DNA of 64,000 nt from Poecilobothrus nobilitatus (Eukaryota; Arthropoda; Insecta; Diptera; Dolichopodidae). The stretch lies in NCBI GenBank assembly GCA_947095535.1, contig OX352773.1, positions 1,736,001-1,800,000 on the forward strand, read 5' to 3'. The first letter of the stretch is position 1; each line of letters opens with the position of its first letter. The notes beneath the pieces are model-generated. The model saw only the letters and a program-made list of their open reading frames with translations. It was not told the DNA's origin and did no database searches. This document shows positions 1 through 11,590 of this stretch, in pieces. The position numbers were made by a program, and so were the translations under genes.

Positions 1-615
1 CTTCAAAATTGCGAAAAAGCCCCATTTTAAGAAGTATATATCTCTGCGTAGTAGTTTTGCAATCTAAAACCGCCAGAAGATCAAAAATTTTATTATCTGT
101 ATAAAACAATATCAAAATTTTTTAATATTTTGTAATTTACTATTTAAATTTACCTTTATGTAAAAACCACATTTTGCATGAAATTTCTTTTTTCATAACT
201 CCGGCACGCCTTTAGATAGGAACAAATTTTGAGACAAGAAAAAACTTTCAGAATTAGTATAAGTTTCCTCAAAAAATTTTTTGGTAGCACCTGCTCTTTA
301 AGAGGTATTTCACCTCAAAAATTGAAAATTTGCTATTTTTAGACACCTGTAACTTAGGCACCTGCAAAAATTTTTCTTCGGCAAGATATGAAAATTAAAG
401 GTTTAATAATATATTTTTACGTGTGTTAACGGTTTTTCTGAGTTATAAAGGATTCCGGACTTACGGCTTCTCAAAATTTCAAAAATGTCCTATTTTCACG
501 TTTTTTCTTATTACATGAAATTTTCAAATTTTTGTGCAAGTCACAATTCTAAACAGCTTGTGTTGTGTTTTGGAAATGTGCGCTATTAAAAACCGTTGGT
601 TTACATTCTACCTTG
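1..615 (+). repeat. Rep-C dispersed repeat, 3' part
   Basis: This is the right-hand part of a noncoding repeat found again at 5740-7090, 34205-35085 (minus strand) and 45300-45840. Shared landmarks are CACCTGTAACTT, AACGGTTTTTCTGAGTTATA, GTGCAAGTCACAATTCTAAA and a terminal block whose reverse complement begins CAAGGTAGAATGTAAACC. No coding potential is seen. The left end lies outside the window. The family is identified only by comparison within this window. Confidence 0.75.
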
Positions 616-1110
616 TTTATATTAATTTTCACAAAAAAGTCATTGTAATTTAATTACATAATAATGTTCATATATTCATAATTCTACAATAAGTATTTAA
701 AGTATATTTTGATTCTGTCATCAAGTTTTTTTTTTTTTTTTCTTTATAAGTAGTACGGTGTATTGTTAACATACTTACAGTATACTCATAACTCAATAGA
801 TTATAATAGATAACTCATTATAACAGTACTAACAGTATACCCAATATACTAACAGTATACTCAATAGATTATTGATTCCTTTAAAGATTTTTTGTTAACG
901 AGTTGCCTCTAATTTTTGTTTATTCAATTTGCTAAAAAAAATTGAATAAAATGTATTTAAATGATATTTAATGATATTTTAAATGCAATAAAAATTAAAA
1001 TATTAACTATCAGCATCTGTAAATGCATTGTAATAAGCTAACTATATTAATTAAATTATATTAACGTAAAAACATAGTTAATAATTTTATATTCCGGGCA
1101 ACTCTTGCTT
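616..1110 (+). repeat. Mosaic repeat, two modules, Helitron-like right end
   Basis: The first module (about 618-780, TATTAATTTTCACAAAAAAG onward) recurs at 41340-41510. The second (about 850-1105, from ACTCAATAGATTA onward) recurs at 36118-36392. The second module here ends in a degenerate CCGGGCAACTC, while the 36392 copy ends CCGGGTACTTTGCTAG followed by T, as Helitron 3' ends do. The two modules may be parts of one non-autonomous Helitron of roughly 490 bp; that is inference. No coding sequence is seen. Confidence 0.55.
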
Positions 1111-1959
1111 TGACCTTCGAAGTGACAACACTTCTTTTTTTAATTCAGAAAAAAATTAAGATTTGTTCTTTTTGTTAATTTTACTTTTTTTTTAAATATT
1201 AAAATTTAAACGTGTAAAAGTGTAAATTTTTAAAATTTTTGTTTTACTTTTTTTTTTGTCACTCAAAATTAATTTAATAGTGTGATAAGTGCGATAGAAT
1301 TGAATTTTATATTATGGCTGACTCCAATAGCGGCAAGTTAAGTATTTTTTTTTTTATTTTAATTTAAGCTAATAAATAACATATAAATTTTTTTTTACTT
1401 GAGTGCATATTTTTTCATATTAATTTTTTATCTTTTTTTACACATAAATAAAGGGAAAAAAACTTACTACAAATTGATTTTTTTTTTTTTTTAATATTAA
1501 ATAAATCTATGTACTTACATATATAATTTTTTAATTTTTTTCGGAATAAGCATTTAAATTTAAATTATAATTTTTAATTAAACGCGCTCGGTAGGTTTTG
1601 CTTACACTGTAAATTAGTGTCTTATATCATATCTCTTTTATTTTTTTACTTCTTCTTAATATCAACATGTTGTAAACAAAATAATCATATATCTATCTCC
1701 GTTCCACCCGTATGATGGATGTTGGTGTTCTTCTTTGATTCTTAAAGCGCTCAATTTTTAATACCACCATAGTTATTACCGTAATTTAATTTATTAATTG
1801 CTGGTGGTAAATTTTGTTTTTGGTGAGTTTCTGGTTGTAGCTGCGTTCAATAAGGTCACTAAAAAGTGTATGTTAAAAACTGTTAAACGTTGTTATAAAC
1901 CATTTGCTCGCTTGAAGTAAAATATTAATACATAGATATTAATAATATTTTTTTTTATT
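1111..1959. other. A/T-rich intergenic stretch, nothing recognised
   Basis: Long T and A homopolymer runs and scattered short sequence. I see no gene, repeat unit or RNA that I can support. Confidence 0.6.
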
Positions 1960-4456
1960 TTATAGTGTTCTCAAGCTCGGGTTATTTAAATAGTACAATA
2001 TTTTACTTTTGATTTTAATTTTAAATAAAATTTAATTTTGTATTCATTTTGATTTAGACTTTAATTTTAATTTTTTAGATATTTTAATTTTATTTTAAAG
2101 TCAGATTTTGATCTTGGTTAATTTTGAAGTTGGCTTTGCGTATAATTTTAATTCTGATTACAATTTCAACTCTGATTTTATTATAATTTTGATTTTAATT
2201 TTGTTTAGACTAATTAACCGTTTTATATTAATTGTTTTCTGTCAAAATTACCAATTTTAATGTTAATTTTTTAAAACATTCGCAGTTGCAAACGAATTGC
2301 CATGCCATCGATTGCCATCTTAGTTCAATTAAACCAGCAATCTTAGCCCTTTGTGAAACACAAGTCAGTAGCCACATTGATAACTTTAAAGTTACCGGTT
2401 ACTCACTTATTTCAAACTTGGTACTCAAAAGAGGTATCGTAATCTATATAAAAAATTACATCGCTTTCAACACACTTCAAAAATATGAATATTCTAGCCC
2501 AACGTTCCACTATATTTGGGTCAAAATTCTCGTTGGAAAGCAAATCATACATTTCTGTTTCCTATACAGGTCACTCAACTCAAATGAGCAAGAAACTGCC
2601 ATGGAAATTGAAAATCTATCGAACCAGATCAATGAAATTTTGGGCTCATCTACAGAAAATGAAATTGTTCTGGCGAGAGATTTTAACATTCATAACAGGG
2701 ACTGGCTTCACGTATGGCTTGGCTTCAAGGGAGGGCCTTAACAACTCCTTTAAAACTTTTGATTGGTCATTCTACTTGCATAACGGAAATGTTAACTTTG
2801 CTGCAAATGCGATTCGTGAAACTATTTTATTTGGAATGAGGTTATTCATTCCATATATCATGAAAACTGCCAGGCTTTTAAGCTGTATCAAAACAGCAGG
2901 TCTGAGGCGTATAGGGCCAACTATGTAATAGGTAGAAACAGGTGCAAGAGAGTTATCAACAAGCAAAAATTATTGTTCAATCAAAAGTTGAAACGTAAAA
3001 TCATCCACATGCCAAAGAATAACAAATCCTTTTGGACATTTGCCAAAAGTCTAAAAAAAACGTTGGAAGGTCTGTTTTTCCACCACTTGTTGATAATAAT
3101 AACAGAATCGTATCAGATTCTAAAGAGAAAGCGAACTTATTTGACAAGAAGTTCGCTTCCAATTCGACACTGCCACAGTCAGCTCAGATGCCACCCTCTG
3201 TGCCAGAAGTTGGCTGCTCCTTCGGTAAAATTTAATTTAGGACGCGGGTGGTGATGAAAATCTTGAAAACTCTTGATCCAAATAAGTCAGTCGTTCCAGA
3301 TGGTATAACTGCCATGGTGCTCAAAAATACCTACTCCAGTATTTCAAAACCTCTTCGCAACCTTTTCTACCTTTCCTTTACTTCGGGTATTCATACTACC
3401 CAATGGAAGGTTGCAAAGAGTACTGGTGTATGTACTGGTCGATGATACTCATCTGAAAAATTCAAAATAAATGCTGGTGTCCCTCAGAGATCAGTTTTAC
3501 CCCCACTCTGTTCTTAATATTTATCAATGACCTACTTTCATTAACCTCCAATCCGATCCATAGTTTCGCACACGACAGCACTCTTGTAGCTTCCTATGAG
3601 TTTCGTAGCCTCTGTAACATTAATCACCACCAGGTTAATATAACAGCAAAAAATTTCACTATTAATGAGCTAAATAACGATTTAGCAAAAATCCAAAAAT
3701 GAAGTGAAGTTAACAGAGTTAATTTGAACACCAAAAAAACGCAATGCTGTCTGATCTCGCGGAAATTGCAACTATTGTTCCCAATCTATTATTTCAGGAA
3801 GAACTTTTGCAGCATTCAACAGATTTAAACATGCTGAGTATCGAGTTAAACCAAAAATTGCTTGGTCAAAAAAATGCAGCTAAATGTTTGGGTTTTTTGT
3901 ATCGCTGCAAAACTTACTTTTCCGCATCTGACCTTCTTAATATCTATAAAACGTACATTTGGCCGAAAATGGAGTATAATGCACACATTTGAGCTGAAGG
4001 CCCTCACACAGCGCTGGGTTATTTAGATAATGTGCAAAACAGATCTATTCGTCTTATCAACGACCCCAGTGTAATTTCAGTGCTCGCTGCACTCAGCCAT
4101 CGCTGTACAGTTGGGTCACTGACCTTGTTTTATAGATATCTTGTATATTAACCCCTGTTCCAAAGAAATAAAACAGTTAATGCCTCCACTCAAAGTTTTT
4201 CCACGTGCAACAAGGAGTGCAACAGAAGCTCATCCCTAACTTGTAGAGTTATCAAGATGACGATTTACCCAATCATCCTTCCATCATTCCAAAAACCAAA
4301 CTGTACATTTGTATTAAAGGCTTCATCCTAAAGTTTGGTTTTAAAAGGGGGGTGGTTTTGGTTGGTTAAAGTCCAACACTACGCTGAGGAAACACGTGCA
4401 GTTCCTCTTGGTGACTTTCGAGTTTTCACCAACCCTCGAAAAAAAAAAAAAAAAAC
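1960..4456 (+). mobile_element. Non-LTR retrotransposon (LINE), copy 1, deleted but with poly(A) tail
   Basis: The copy begins with GTTCTCAAGCTCGGGTT, a block shared with copy 2 at about 7364. Next comes an A/T-rich 5' region with a repeating TTTTGATTTTAA pattern, then a damaged endonuclease-reverse transcriptase ORF. The 3' region contains GGGGGGTGGTTTTGGTTGG and stops at an uninterrupted run of 18 A at 4439-4456, so the 3' end is genuine. Compared with copy 2 it lacks three internal blocks: after about 2705, near 2868, and about 390 bp near 3425. No recognisable gag-like ORF1 precedes ORF2. The clade is CR1/Jockey-like judging by the RT text; exact assignment needs a tree. Confidence 0.85.
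2232..4320 (+). pseudogene. LINE ORF2 (APE endonuclease + reverse transcriptase), copy 1, broken
   Basis: ORF2 proteins of this class nick target DNA with an APE-type endonuclease and prime reverse transcription there. The N-terminal endonuclease is readable from 2232 to about 2705: LCETQ carries the catalytic Glu region, and RDFNIHNRDW stands where the family has GDFN. The frame then jumps by deletion to sequence that in copy 2 lies some 300 bp further on. RT segments are LDPNKSVVPDGI (about 3268), AGVPQRSVLPP (about 3475) and the motif C region FAHDSTL (about 3570), where the first Asp of the usual FADD box is His. A C-terminal stretch, YLDNVQNRSIRLIND, lies near 4020. RT motif A is deleted. 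Several frameshifts and stops are present, so no protein is expected. Confidence 0.85.
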
Positions 4457-5739
4457 ACCGGTTACTCCTGCGTATTGATATATGATGAGGAATTATTATA
4501 ATAAAGATATTGAAATATTTAAAAAAATCTATGCTTCAATCCATATTCTGTACAATAGTATTTATTCTATTTGTTTATTTTTTAAATATTTTTAAAATGT
4601 TGAAAATAATGTAAATAAAAAACTTTAAATAATTCTTTTAAAGTAACTAATTATTTTTATTTTGACACAAGTTTTATCATTACTATGTCCTTAAATTCGT
4701 TTATTTGAAAACTTATTTATATTTTCATAATTCAGAAAAAGTTCTTTTGAATTTTTAATTTTTTTTTGTTTTTTTTTTCCTTTTCTTTGAATTTATTTTC
4801 CTTTTATTCAAAAAGTAAAAATCTATATAAATCTCTTTGTAGATTAACTCAAAAATATAAAGCAAACAACAATCACGAAAATCAAAGAATATCTTTTTAT
4901 ATTCTTTTCAAATTTAAACACATATTCATTTTAGTTTTATTTTATACTCTTACTTTACAGGAATAGTATGTTATTTAAAATTTTGTTTTAATGGTTGTAT
5001 CATTTTTTAAATATTTGTATGGATAAATTTATTTTATTTCTAATAAAACGCTTTTTTAATTTCCGTTTTTATCAATATTGAAAATCTACCCTTCTTAAAG
5101 AAACAAAATTGTAGTGAGTATAACTGCAAAAGAGATGTCAAGATTTTGTATATCTTCTTACATAAAGAACTAAATTTTAAAATAATTTCGCTAATTGCAT
5201 TACATATTATACTATTTGATAGGCTATAAGCGTGTGTGCGAAACTTCTTTAATGTTTTATGTTTTTATTTTAGTCTTTTTTTTCAAATTTTATAAATTTG
5301 ATACGAAAATAGAATTGATAAAAGAAAAAATAATATCAATCTTTTATTTCAACAGTTTGAACTTTTAAATCCTTATTAGCGATTTTTATGATATACCTAT
5401 TCCATTTGGAAATTAATAAAATCTTTTTATTGAAAAACAATATTTACTATTTCTGTTCATAATACGTTATTTCTGTTTTTCTATGCTTTATTTTAAATGT
5501 TTTATGTAATTAAGTTACAAAATTATTGCACTGTATTTGTTTGAGTTCAAAATAAATTTTGGAAGGTAAGGTATTACCTTCTACAATTAATAATTTTAAT
5601 TTGAATATAAAAGTAACAAATTAAAAAATTTAAAAAAAAATAACAAAATTTGAATTTATGCAAATTAATATTTATCAAGATTTATTTTTGCTCGGTGGTT
5701 AGATTGCACGTTACGATATCGCACTGTTGAATGCTTTTT
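4457..5739. other. A/T-rich stretch without recognisable gene
   Basis: Only short chance ORFs (for example 4766-4966, rich in Phe, Ser and Lys) with no family resemblance. A GC-richer patch at 5690-5740 borders the next repeat. Confidence 0.55.
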
Positions 5740-7090
5740 CGCACATTTCCAAAAAAACTTCCTATTAGTTTTACTCTGTCCGTCAGTCTGTTCTTATGCC
5801 CATCCGTCCGTCTGTTTACAAAACTTCTACACCGTTAAGAATAGCGAAAAAATACTTTAACCATGGGTATGTCTCATAAAAAAATTAATATTGTAGAACA
5901 ACTTTTTCATGTAGCCCTATCTATTACGGAGCTGCAGCCTCTCCAACTTTGAGCAACATTACGGAGCAACAACCACACTAAAAATTCCTATTTTTAAATG
6001 CGTATATCTCATATTCCATTTAACATTTTGTCAATCTGAAAACACCATTTGACAGGAATTTTCTTTACCTTTGTAAATCAATATCTAAATTATGTATATT
6101 TTTTAAATTTAGTATTTAAATTTACCTTCAAATTTGTGAAAACTAAATTTTGCATGATTTTTCTACCTTCATAATGGTATGTTTTTAGATAGTGACTTGA
6201 AACTTTGAGGTAAGAAAGATCTTTTAGAATTTGTATAAGCCTACTCGGAAAGATTAGTGTAAATCTCCTTTTTTGGACCACCCTCTGTTTATGAGGTAAT
6301 AGGACCCAAAAATTGAAAATTTGCTATTTTTAAACACTTGTAACTAACACTTGTAAGGCACTGGTAAAACTTGTAAGGTGTACACATTTATCTTCGTCAA
6401 GACATAAAAATTAAAGTTTCAGTAATATATTTTTACGTGTGTTAACGGTTTCTTTTAGTTGTATAGTTAATTTGTTAGTTCCGGTCTTTTAGTTGTAACA
6501 AGAGTTACAGCCCCGAAAATTGCAAAAGAGCCCTATTTTCAGATGTATATATCTCAGTCTCTCCGTAGTAGTTTTACAATCTAAAAACACTGTAAGGCCG
6601 GAAATTTTCTCACCTCTATAAAATAATATCAAAATATTCAATATTTTGTAATTTACTATTTAAATTTTCCGTTATGATATTTGAATTTTGCATGCTATTT
6701 CTTTCTTCATAACGCCGGCAGGTTTTCAGAAATGAACTTGAAATTTTGAGACAAGAAATAACTTTTAGAATTAGTATGTTTCCTGAGAAATTTTTTTTGT
6801 ATCACTCCCTGTTTAAGACCTATTAGAGCTCAAAAATGGAAAATATGCTATTTTTAGACACCTGTACAAATTCTTCTTCGGCAAGATATAAAAATTAAAG
6901 CTCCAATAATATATTTTTACGTGTATTAACGGTTTTTCTTAGTTATATAGGGCCCTCAAAATTGCAAAAATTTTCACATTTTTCCTTATATGAAATTTTC
7001 AAATTTTGGTGCAAGTCACAATTCTAAAAAGTTTGTATTATCTTTTGTAAAAATACGCTTTTAAAAACCGTTGGTTTACATTCTGCCTTT
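5740..7090 (+). repeat. Rep-C, longest copy, with tandem internal modules
   Basis: The copy starts CGCACATTTCCAAAA. Near its right end the sibling copy at 1-615 has the reverse complement of GCGCACATTTCCAAAA, so the family carries inverted terminal or subterminal repeats. GTCY-like motifs (CTGTCCGTCAGTCTG, CATCCGTCCGTCTG) lie at about 5777-5813. The interior holds two diverged tandem modules with a period of roughly 550 bp: AAATTTTGCATG, CTATTTTTA plus ACACCTG or ACACTTG, and AATATATTTTTACGTGT recur in each. The right end is TTTACATTCTGCCTT. I see no coding sequence. Confidence 0.75.
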
Positions 7091-7350
7091 TTTTATTAAA
7101 CATTGGTTACCTTATTCGCCTTATTGTATAAATATTCGATATTGAATATGTGGTCGATTACACAACCGTTATAGTGTAGTCGTAGTATATATATAAGTAA
7201 ACAAAGACATCATTAAATAAAATTCACAAACTATTCTTAGTTAATTTTAAAAGTTTTGAGAAGCCTTGGCCGAAAAATTTAAAGAAGTTGAATAAAATGC
7301 TAATATAGAGAGAACATTAAAATGTTAATGTTGATATTGACATTAATAAT
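7091..7350. other. Short spacer
   Basis: A/T-rich sequence between Rep-C and LINE copy 2. Nothing recognised. Confidence 0.4.
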
Positions 7351-9975
7351 AATTTATTTTAAAGTGTTGTCAAGCTCGGGTTTCATTTTACACATTATTT
7401 AATCACATTTACTTTTGATTTTAATTTTGACTTTAATTCTAATTTAAATATTTTAATTTATTTTAATTCAGATTTTGATTTTAAATAATTTTAATATTGG
7501 TTTTAAGTCTAATTTCATTTTAATTATAATTTCAACTTTTATTTTGATTTTAGCTTTAAACTGGATTTTAATTTTAATATTATTTTGATTTTTTGTTTTA
7601 TTATATTAATTGTTTTCTATCAAAATTACCAATTTTAATATTAATTTCTGTAACATACGCGGGTTGCAAATTTTCATGCCGTTGATTGCCATCTTAGTTC
7701 AATTAAACCAGCAATCCTAGCCCTATATGAAACATAAGTCAGTAGCCACAATGATAACTTTAATGTTATCGGCTACTCAGTTATTTCACACTTCGTACCC
7801 AAAAAAAGTATTGCTGTCTATATAAAAAATGACACCACATTCAACACACTTTCAAAATATAAATGTTCTAGCTCAACCTTCCACTACAGTTGAGTTGAAA
7901 TTTTCGTTGAAAAGCATGTCATACATTTCTGTTTCCTATACAGATCACCCAACTCAAATGAACTGCTATGAAAATTGAAAATCTATCGAACAAGATCAAT
8001 GAAATTTTGGACGCATCTCCAGAAAATGAAATTGTTCTGGCTGGAGATTTCAACATTTATGTCAGGGACTAACTTCATTTTTCTAGCAACATCTCCCCGA
8101 ACCAAAACTCAATTGGGAAACAAGTTGAACTATTCTCCACACTGTTCCACCTTCTCAACTTCTTAAAAATCCCACTAGGATTCCTGACCGTGCTGATCAA
8201 GAAGGTCACCTCTTGGATCTGTTTCTCACCACACACCCTGAAAAATATGTGGTTTCAGTTGGTTGCCCGCGGGTAATTCCGACCATTGTATGGTTCATAC
8301 AAGTTTCCGGGTAAGCCCAATATTAAACCAGAGGTCCCCTCCCAAAAAAATTAGTTTGGCGTTACAGCCATGCTGACCGGGAGGGTCTTAACAACTTTTT
8401 TAAAACCTTTGATTGGTCATTCTGCTTCCGTAATAGAAATGTTAACTTTGCTGCAAATGCGATTCGTGAAACAATTTTATTTGGAATAAGGTTATTCATT
8501 TCATGAAAACTGTCAAAAGAAGACCCAAATATTGGTTTAATCGCCCTTGCAGAAAAGCCATTTCCAGAAAGGATAAGGCTTTTAAATTGTGCCAAAACAG
8601 CAGGTCTGAGGCGTATAGGGCCAACTATATAATAGCTAGAAGCAGGTGCAAGAGAGTTATCAACAAGCATAAATTCTTGTTCAACCAAAAGTTGAAACGT
8701 AAAATTATCCACATGCCAAAGAATAACAATTGGACATTTGCCAAAAGTATAAAAAAAACGTTGGAGGGTCTTTTTTTCCACCACTTGTTGATAATAATAA
8801 CAGAACCGTATCAGATTCTAAAGAGAAAGCCAACTTATTTGAAGAGAAGTTCGCTTCCAATTCGACACTGCCACAGTCAGCTCGGATGCTACCCTCTGTG
8901 TCAGAAGTTTGCTGCTTCTTCGGTAAAATTTACTTTAGGTGGCGACGGTGATGAAAATCTTGAAAAATCTTGAACCAAATAAGTCAACCGGTCCAGATGG
9001 TATAACTGCCATGGTGCTCAAAAATACCTACTCCAATATTGCAAAACCTCTGTGAAACCCTTCTACATCTCCTTCACTTTGGGAATTCATCCTACCCAAT
9101 GAAGATTGTAGATGTTTTCCCAATTCCCAAAAAAGGTAATAAAAGAGACCCCTTTAACTACCGCCCTATTACTATAACTTCGGTTCCTTCCAAAGTGATG
9201 GATTAAACTATGAACCAAAAGCTTCAGAAATACCTGGATCACAAAGGTTTGTTTCATGTCCGACAATTCGGGTTCAGATCCCGTCGTTCAACCGGTAATC
9301 TCATGACTTACCTTTATGAGAAGCTAAACATCAGCCTTCATCATTCTAGTGAGTCTGATGTTGTGGCTCTTGATATTTCTAAAGCTTTCAAGCGAGTTTG
9401 GCACGATGCTCTGTTGGCAAAATGCAAAGCATTAGGTCTACGTAGAATCTTTTTAAAATACATTGGAGATTTCCTCTCGAATCGTACCATTAGTGTACTG
9501 GTCGATAGATATTCATCTGACAAATTCAAAATAAATGCTGGTGTCCCTCAAGGATCAGTTTTATTCCTCACTCTGTTCTTAATATTTAACAATGACCTAC
9601 TTTCATTAACCTCCAATCCGATACATAGTTTCGCACACAACAACGCTCTTGTAGCTTCCTATGAGTTTCATAGCCACTGTAACAATAATCACCATATTAA
9701 TACAACAGCAAACAATTTCACTACTAGTCAGCTAAATAACGATTTAGCAAAAATTCAAAAATGGGGTGAAGGCAACAGAGTTGATTTCGCCAAAAAAGCA
9801 CAATGCTGATCTCACGAAAATTTGCCACTACTGTTCCCAATCTATTATTTCAGGAAGAACTTTTGCAGCATTCAACAGATTTAAACATGCTGGGTATCGA
9901 GTTAAATCAAAAATTGACTTGGTCAATTCACATTCGGTTTCACATTCGGTTCGGCGAATTCGGTTTTGATAAAAG
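7351..9975 (+). mobile_element. Non-LTR retrotransposon (LINE), copy 2, fuller but 3'-truncated
   Basis: Same family as 1960-4456. It shares the GTTGTCAAGCTCGGGTTT block, the 12-bp-periodic TTTTGATTTTAA 5' region and ORF2. It retains blocks that copy 1 lost (about 8065-8380, 8508-8572 and 9090-9490). Homology to copy 1 stops at about 9930, before the C-terminal part and the 3' UTR, so this copy has no poly(A) end. The two copies are therefore complementary relics. Confidence 0.85.
7615..9960 (+). pseudogene. LINE ORF2, copy 2, frameshifted
   Basis: Endonuclease relics run from 7615 to about 8300 with many frame changes. The linker region (8503-8760) reads with few interruptions: RRPKYWFNRPCRKAISRKDK and then a basic segment. 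RT is best preserved at 9210-9809: RQFGFRSRRSTGNLMTYLYE, motif A region VALDISKAFKRVWHD, motif B AGVPQGSV, and motif C written FAHNNAL where FADD is expected. Both catalytic Asp of motif C are therefore lost, and the first is His exactly as in copy 1. About 200 residues of RT are continuously open, but an inactive box and upstream frameshifts make it a pseudogene. Confidence 0.85.
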
Positions 9976-11366
9976 CATATTTTAAAAAATATTTTTTTCA
10001 CATATTATTTTATTTTATCCTATTATTTTATTTTTATACTTATTTTATTATTTACTTTTTTCTAAGAAATGATTTTAAGCTCGTGCTATGTTAGAAATTT
10101 TTATCATCAATTCTAATCTTAATTTAGATTAGAAGGTCAGTTTTCAACAGAAGGTCAGTTTTTAGATTAGAAGGTCAACAAATTTTTAGTTTATAATAGA
10201 TGACCTACCTAAATTAAAAAAAGAAATTTTTAGTAAAGCATTTCAATTGTAACTATAACTGAAAAATAATATCTGCCTTTTCTTCACGGGTATAACCATA
10301 GATATAATAAAATATAGATTGACAGTTTCTCTTTCTCTCAAATCGGTTTCCTATTCAACCATTTTCAGCCAAAAATAAGCATATGTTTTAATCTAATGCA
10401 AAGTCATCTGTTTTGATTTTGTGCAATTTATGCGTTAAATATAGAACACATAGAACATTTTCTTTCTTCTGAAATCAAATACATCTAACAAATAACAGTA
10501 TACTCGGATCTGATAGTAATAGCAGAAGCAGCAATAAGATAATAAAATAAAAAAATAATGATAATAAAAACATAAAAGTAAAAGAATAATAAATCAAATA
10601 ATAGAAAAATAATAGGCAAGAGAAATAATTTTAAAAAGTAATTATTTATGATTATATTTCAGCATTTTCACAAATTGGGCGTCATGTACGTTCGTTGCCA
10701 CCGAACCAACCATATTAATATGATATTTATACCTGAATATAAAAACTGGATTAGAGAATATTCTAAAAAGTATTCAATTTTATTGCGTTGTAAATATAAT
10801 AAATGTACGGTAATTTAAGAATCAAAAAAAAATTAATTCAATTATTTTTCGTCTTGATACACGTGTTGATGCTAGCTCGTCTTTTTTAAGAAGAAGCAGA
10901 ATTGTGAAATTATAAAACTGGTTCTTGTTGTTTGTTTTATTTTATTTTTCTTTAAATCTTTTCAAGCGTGCCTATTGACATTTTTAGAGTGACCAGATTA
11001 TCCTATTAATATATTGTTGGTATTAATTGAATCCCACATAAATTATAACTAATATTTTCTATATGCATGCCCTAATACATTTAATATGTCTTAATGCATT
11101 TTTATACTGTATAATTTGGTTTGTTTTTTATTAAAACATTAATGGTTAGGATTAATAAACCATTAATAGAATTGTGTTCATTTTAATAAATTAAAATTTA
11201 TAGATGTTATAACTATTGTTCCTTATATAAATTATTTTCAAAAATTTAATAAACTTATGTACATTCATTTTAGTAACTAAATTACACAGTACTCTTTTTT
11301 TCAAAATAAATTGTATATTAAATAAATTAAAAATTATTATGATCCTGATTGAATTATAATTATAAT
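9976..11366. other. A/T-rich stretch, nothing recognised
   Basis: Contains a short direct repeat of TTAGATTAGAAGGTCA around 10125-10175 and simple AATAATA-type runs around 10540-10620. No coding or RNA feature that I can support. Confidence 0.5.
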
Positions 11367-11590
11367 TGTATTTATATTGAGTAAAACTCGCTTGCTTGCG
11401 GAATCCAATTATCTAATGATCGTTTATTTTCTAAATTTAATTGACGAACATAAATTTACAGTAAAGCTTAAACATATATAAGAACGAGATGACTACAACA
11501 TAATAATGTGTTGAATTGATTCTTACGATAGCACACACGTAGCTACTTTTATGTACAATGTTGCGATCAACATAGCACATATACTCTACA
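11367..11590 (-). repeat. 3' LTR
   Basis: On the minus strand it begins TGTAGAGTATATGTGC directly after the polypurine tract and ends in sequence reading ACTCAATATAAATACA. It aligns along its whole length with 14810-15031, with scattered substitutions and small indels, so the insertion is not recent. Confidence 0.92.
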
